Shown: positions 4,010-6,532 of the stretch, in pieces
Layout: each line of letters begins with the position of its first letter
How positions within the stretch are numbered: the stretch's first letter is position 1
Origin: Oscillospiraceae bacterium
GTDB taxonomy: Bacteria; Bacillota; Clostridia; Oscillospirales; Ruminococcaceae
Assembly: GCA_014796735.1 (NCBI GenBank)
Contig: JAAVIG010000103.1
Span: forward strand, 1-6,532
Direction: 5' to 3'
DNA: 6,532 bases
The notes under the pieces: generated by a model
What the model was told of the DNA's origin: nothing
The model's database searches: none
The model's input: only the letters and a program-made list of their open reading frames with translations
Position numbers and translations under genes: made by a program

Positions 4010-6253
4010 ATGCTCAAACTACTTGACCGAAAGGGCGTAAAGCTTACCGCTGTGGCATTGGCGGCGGTTTTAACATTCTGCGCCTGCTCGAATAACAACG
4101 ACAACCCCGAAAACACCGCGGACGGCAACAGCGGAAGCGGAAGCTCCGCCGCTGAAAACAACAATACCGACGGCAGCGGCGGAAGCGCTGCTTCATCGGA
4201 CTGGAGCTACAGTCAGCTTGCAATGGGCGGCGGCGGATTTGTGTCAGGCGTTTTCTCCACCTCCGAGGAGGGCCTGTATTACGCCAGAACCGACGTAGGC
4301 GGCGCTTACCGCTGGGATAAAAACGAAGAAAAATGGAAATCCCTTTCCTACAACATTACGGAAGACGACGTGGGTCTTTTGGGTATCGACGGCTTGGCGG
4401 TTGACCCCGACGAACCAAACAAGCTTTATCTTGTGGCGGGTACTTCCTATTTCAGCGGCGGCAAGACCTGTATAATGATCTCAGACGACTACGGCGAGAC
4501 CTTTGAAACAATTGACATTTCCGATTATATAAAGGTTCACGGCAACGGAATGGGCAGACAAAACGGTGAGCGCATTGCCATTGATCCCGTAAACAAAAAT
4601 ATAATCTACATCGGCGGCAGAACGGGCGGTCTTATAAAGAGCACCGACGGCGGCAGAACATGGACAACGCTTCAGGCTTTGTCGGACGCCACACAGGTGA
4701 ACACCCCAAACGGCAACGGTATCTGCTCGATAATCGTTGACCCCGATTCCTCAAACGGAAGCGAGTGTACAAGAGTTTATGCGGCTATTTCCAAAAACAA
4801 AGACGATAACATCTGGGTAAGCAACGACGGCGGCGAAAGCTGGGCGGCGGTACCCGATCTACCCAAGGGGTTATTCCCCCAGAGAATGAGACTTGACGGA
4901 CAGGGAAATCTGCTGATAGCCTACGGAGCTACCGAGGGACCTCACGGCGACGGCAGCAACGGCTCCATAAGACGTCTGAATATCGCAAGCGGCGAAGTAG
5001 AAAGTATCCAGCCTATCGAATACAGATTCGGCGACGTGGCAATTGACCCCACTAATCCCCAAAGAATGGTAGCGGTTACCGAAAACCGCTGGGTACAACA
5101 GCCCAACGGCTCATTCGGCGACGAGTTTTTCGTTACCGTGGACGGCGGCGCGACATGGGAAAGCATTAACGAAAAAATGACCATGAGCGACGGCGGTATC
5201 CCGTGGATGAACGGCTACGCGATCCACTGGTGCGGCTGTCTGATGATCGATCCCTTTGATCCGAACAAAATAAAGGTGGTTTCGGGCAACGGCATTTTCG
5301 CCTGTGACAATATCTGGGACGAATCCCCCGCATTTTACTTTAACTCAAGAGGCATTGAGGAAACGGTGCCCTCGGAGCTTGTGACTATCCCCGGAGGCCC
5401 CATTGTTACCAGCGTTTATGACTATGACGGCTTTGTAAACGACAACGCCTTTGAATACGGCGATGTTCACAACAGCAAATTAGGCTCTATAACAAGCCTT
5501 GCCGTTGCTTACGAAAACACCGACGTATGGGTAAAATGCGGCGCGGCGGACGTGGGCTTTTACTACACTCTTGACGGCGGAAATAACTGGCAGAAAGCCA
5601 AGAGCATGCCCGAAGCGGGTAAGGGAAAAGGCGTCGTCAGCGTTTCCGCGGACGGAAAACGCTTTTTCTGGACTCCCGAGGGCGCGGTGGCTCTGTACTA
5701 TTCCGATGATAACGGAGATACATGGCAGACAAGCGAGGGCATTTATATTACAAACTACGTTGTATGCGATCCCGTTAATCCCGATTACGTTTACGCCACC
5801 AGCGGAAGCGCCTTCTATGTAAGCTCCGACGGCGGAAAAAGCTTTGAAACGACTTACAGCCTGTTCAGTGCTGTAAGAATCACGGTTGTACCCGGTAAGG
5901 AGGGCGTGGTTTATCTTCCCGCGGCGGGCTTGCAGGTATCGACAGATCACGGCAAGACCTTTGAGAGAAAAGAAAATCTGGTTGCGTGTCTCGGCGTAGG
6001 CGTGGGCAAGGGTAAGGACGAAGGCTCTCCCGACGCTCTCTACGTCTGGGGAAGACCTACCAAAGAAGACACTATCGGGATTTACTGGTCGGAGGACGAT
6101 GGCGAAACATGGTCTGCCGTAACACAGGGCGATATGCAGTTCGGCGGTATGGGTAATGGGTACTTTATTAAGGGTGATGTTAATGAGTATGGAAGATGTT
6201 ATATCAGTACCGTTGGATTGGGTGTTATTGTGTGTGATCTTAATGGGAAATAA
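4010..6253 (+). CDS. Lipid-anchored GH74 xyloglucanase/endoglucanase
   Basis: This encodes a 747-residue secreted glycoside hydrolase of family GH74, which cleaves the beta-1,4-glucan backbone of xyloglucan with inversion. Residues 1-26 are a lipoprotein signal with lipobox F23-C24-A25-C26. Residues 27-62 are a Ser/Gly/Asn linker that lifts the enzyme off the membrane. The rest is the twin seven-bladed propeller. It starts at GGGGFVSGVF, and YARTDVGGAYRWD follows at once, where Asp95 matches the catalytic base. The motif GIEET (448-452) followed by SVYDYDGF points to Asp471 as the catalytic acid; family members usually read D-x-G-G-F here. Nine Asp-box turns of the form SxDxGxTW/F lie at 158, 211, 271, 376, 520, 565, 605, 644 and 694. 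No carbohydrate-binding module or dockerin is present, so it acts alone on the cell surface and not in a cellulosome. Cleavage pattern (endo or chain-end) cannot be read from sequence. The last 35 codons use distinctly more T-ending codons than the rest. Confidence 0.87.
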   Translation: MLKLLDRKGVKLTAVALAAVLTFCACSNNNDNPENTADGNSGSGSSAAENNNTDGSGGSAASSDWSYSQLAMGGGGFVSGVFSTSEEGLYYARTDVGGAYRWDKNEEKWKSLSYNITEDDVGLLGIDGLAVDPDEPNKLYLVAGTSYFSGGKTCIMISDDYGETFETIDISDYIKVHGNGMGRQNGERIAIDPVNKNIIYIGGRTGGLIKSTDGGRTWTTLQALSDATQVNTPNGNGICSIIVDPDSSNGSECTRVYAAISKNKDDNIWVSNDGGESWAAVPDLPKGLFPQRMRLDGQGNLLIAYGATEGPHGDGSNGSIRRLNIASGEVESIQPIEYRFGDVAIDPTNPQRMVAVTENRWVQQPNGSFGDEFFVTVDGGATWESINEKMTMSDGGIPWMNGYAIHWCGCLMIDPFDPNKIKVVSGNGIFACDNIWDESPAFYFNSRGIEETVPSELVTIPGGPIVTSVYDYDGFVNDNAFEYGDVHNSKLGSITSLAVAYENTDVWVKCGAADVGFYYTLDGGNNWQKAKSMPEAGKGKGVVSVSADGKRFFWTPEGAVALYYSDDNGDTWQTSEGIYITNYVVCDPVNPDYVYATSGSAFYVSSDGGKSFETTYSLFSAVRITVVPGKEGVVYLPAAGLQVSTDHGKTFERKENLVACLGVGVGKGKDEGSPDALYVWGRPTKEDTIGIYWSEDDGETWSAVTQGDMQFGGMGNGYFIKGDVNEYGRCYISTVGLGVIVCDLNGK

Positions 6254-6276
6254 AAAAGAAAAAATAAAATCAGAAA

Positions 6277-6383
6277 GCGGCGAAGCCGCAAATGTCTTTT
6301 TCGCTTCCTTTTTGCACTGCAAAAAGGAAGTAGGAGTGAAGCGGAGCTTTAGCTCCGCGAGGGGGCAAAGCCCCATACATGGG
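6277..6383. repeat. Cluster of perfect hairpins, REP/MITE-like intergenic element
   Basis: At least four perfect inverted repeats follow one another within 107 bp: 6277-6289 (gcggc-gaa-gccgc), 6304-6330 (13-bp arms around one base, cttcctttttgca), 6341-6358 (gcggagct-tt-agctccgc) and 6362-6374 (ggggc-aaa-gcccc). A fifth, 6372-6383 (cccat-ac-atggg), overlaps the fourth and would compete with it. The segment is much richer in GC than its flanks. It starts 23 bp after the GH74 stop and has no coding logic. The style is that of a dispersed intergenic repeat, but copy number cannot be seen here. The first hairpin, followed after 6 nt by tcttttt, could also terminate GH74 transcription. Confidence 0.7.
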
Positions 6384-6391
6384 AACTTAAG

Positions 6392-6446
6392 AAAACAAAT
6401 ATAAAACAAATATAAAACAAATATAAAACAAATATAAAAAAATATA
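6392..6446. repeat. 11-bp direct repeats with phased A-tracts (5 copies)
   Basis: Four perfect copies of aaaacaaatat (6392-6402, 6403-6413, 6414-6424, 6425-6435) are followed by a fifth with one change (aaaaaaatata, 6436-6446). The 11-bp period is close to one helical turn, so the A4 tracts fall on the same face of the helix, an arrangement known to bend DNA. The array ends about 24 bp before the -10 box at 6470, in the position of an UP element or an upstream curved segment. It could instead be an iteron-like binding array. Confidence 0.8.
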
Positions 6447-6448
6447 TA

Positions 6449-6516
6449 TCCATAATTGCTCCAATGTGTTATAATTTGATTGAAGACCAAAAACACAAAA
6501 AAGGAGCAATTATGGA
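6449..6516. repeat. Perfect 14-bp inverted repeat flanking a promoter and covering RBS and ATG
   Basis: tccataattgctcc (6449-6462) and ggagcaattatgga (6503-6516) are exact reverse complements separated by 40 bp. The spacer holds the extended -10 promoter at 6467-6475. The right arm contains the GGAG ribosome binding core and the ATG (6512) of the downstream gene. Arms end sharply, with mismatches immediately outside and inside. The arrangement suits an invertible promoter segment. It also suits a read-through-blocking hairpin, since only transcripts that start upstream of 6449 would contain both arms. Confidence 0.8.
6467..6475 (+). promoter_or_regulatory. Extended -10 promoter of the downstream gene
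   Basis: TGTTATAAT (6467-6475) combines a perfect TATAAT hexamer with the TG of an extended -10. The hexamer at 17-bp spacing (tatcca, 6447-6452) is a poor -35, which extended -10 promoters tolerate, and the A-tract array directly upstream may compensate. Transcription would begin near 6482, leaving a short leader of about 30 nt that lacks the left arm of the inverted repeat. Confidence 0.6.
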
Positions 6517-6532
6517 CAAACAAAATTATACA
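6512..6532 (+). CDS. Start of a gene truncated by the window edge
   Basis: The ATG at 6512 follows AAGGAG (6501-6506) with 5 nt between, a strong ribosome binding site. Only seven codons are visible (MDKQNYT), so the product cannot be named. The promoter, the ribosome binding site and the inverted repeat around them support a real gene. A transposase or another tightly controlled gene would suit the upstream hairpin arrangement, but this is inference from context alone. Confidence 0.6.

Noticed and set aside
6392..6446. Possible CRISPR array
   Set aside because: The 11-bp units are directly adjacent without unique spacers and are much too short for CRISPR repeats.
5480..6523. Minus-strand open frame (347 codons) opposite the 3' half of GH74
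   Set aside because: It runs through the hairpin cluster, the A-tract repeats and the promoter region, and its sequence has no family features. The GH74 frame on the plus strand is supported by nine Asp-box motifs.

Overview
The window looks like chromosomal DNA of an anaerobic, fibre-degrading member of the Clostridia, most plausibly a Ruminococcus-like Oscillospiraceae. This rests on AAGGAG-type ribosome binding sites, AT-rich intergenic DNA around moderately GC-rich genes, a bactofilin, clostridial-type lipoprotein signals and a GH74 xyloglucanase. It is an inference from style, since there is no rRNA or other taxonomic marker.

Layout, left to right. (1) Positions 1-1710 hold a strong sigma-A-like promoter, a leader of about 90 nt, and a 505-residue bactofilin whose N-terminal two thirds is a disordered Tyr/Arg/Asp/Asn/Gly-rich tail with 15-16-residue tandem repeats. 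A terminator-like hairpin follows. (2) Positions 1837-2637 encode an unrecognised lipoprotein that starts with TTG. (3) Positions 2790-3383 encode a stand-alone HD-domain metal-dependent phosphohydrolase with a complete set of metal ligands. A long inverted repeat precedes it. (4) Positions 3388-3699, on the minus strand, encode a small thioredoxin-fold protein with no cysteine at all. It converges on the HD gene with 4 bp between the stop codons. (5) Positions 3700-4009 are a divergent AT-rich control region. (6) Positions 4010-6253 encode a lipid-anchored GH74 beta-propeller glycoside hydrolase, probably a cell-surface xyloglucanase. (7) Positions 6254-6532 are dense in structure. A cluster of perfect hairpins is followed by 11-bp A-tract direct repeats, then a perfect 14-bp inverted repeat that encloses an extended -10 promoter, with one arm covering the ribosome binding site and ATG of a gene that runs off the window.

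The genes do not form an obvious pathway. Bactofilin, lipoprotein and HD protein are co-oriented but separated by 150-185 bp with terminator-like hairpins, so they may be separate transcription units. The GH74 lipoprotein fits extracellular xyloglucan breakdown. The most unusual points are the disordered repeat tail fused to a bactofilin, the cysteine-free thioredoxin homologue, and the control region at 6392-6516, which could be an invertible promoter or a device that silences read-through transcripts of the downstream gene.
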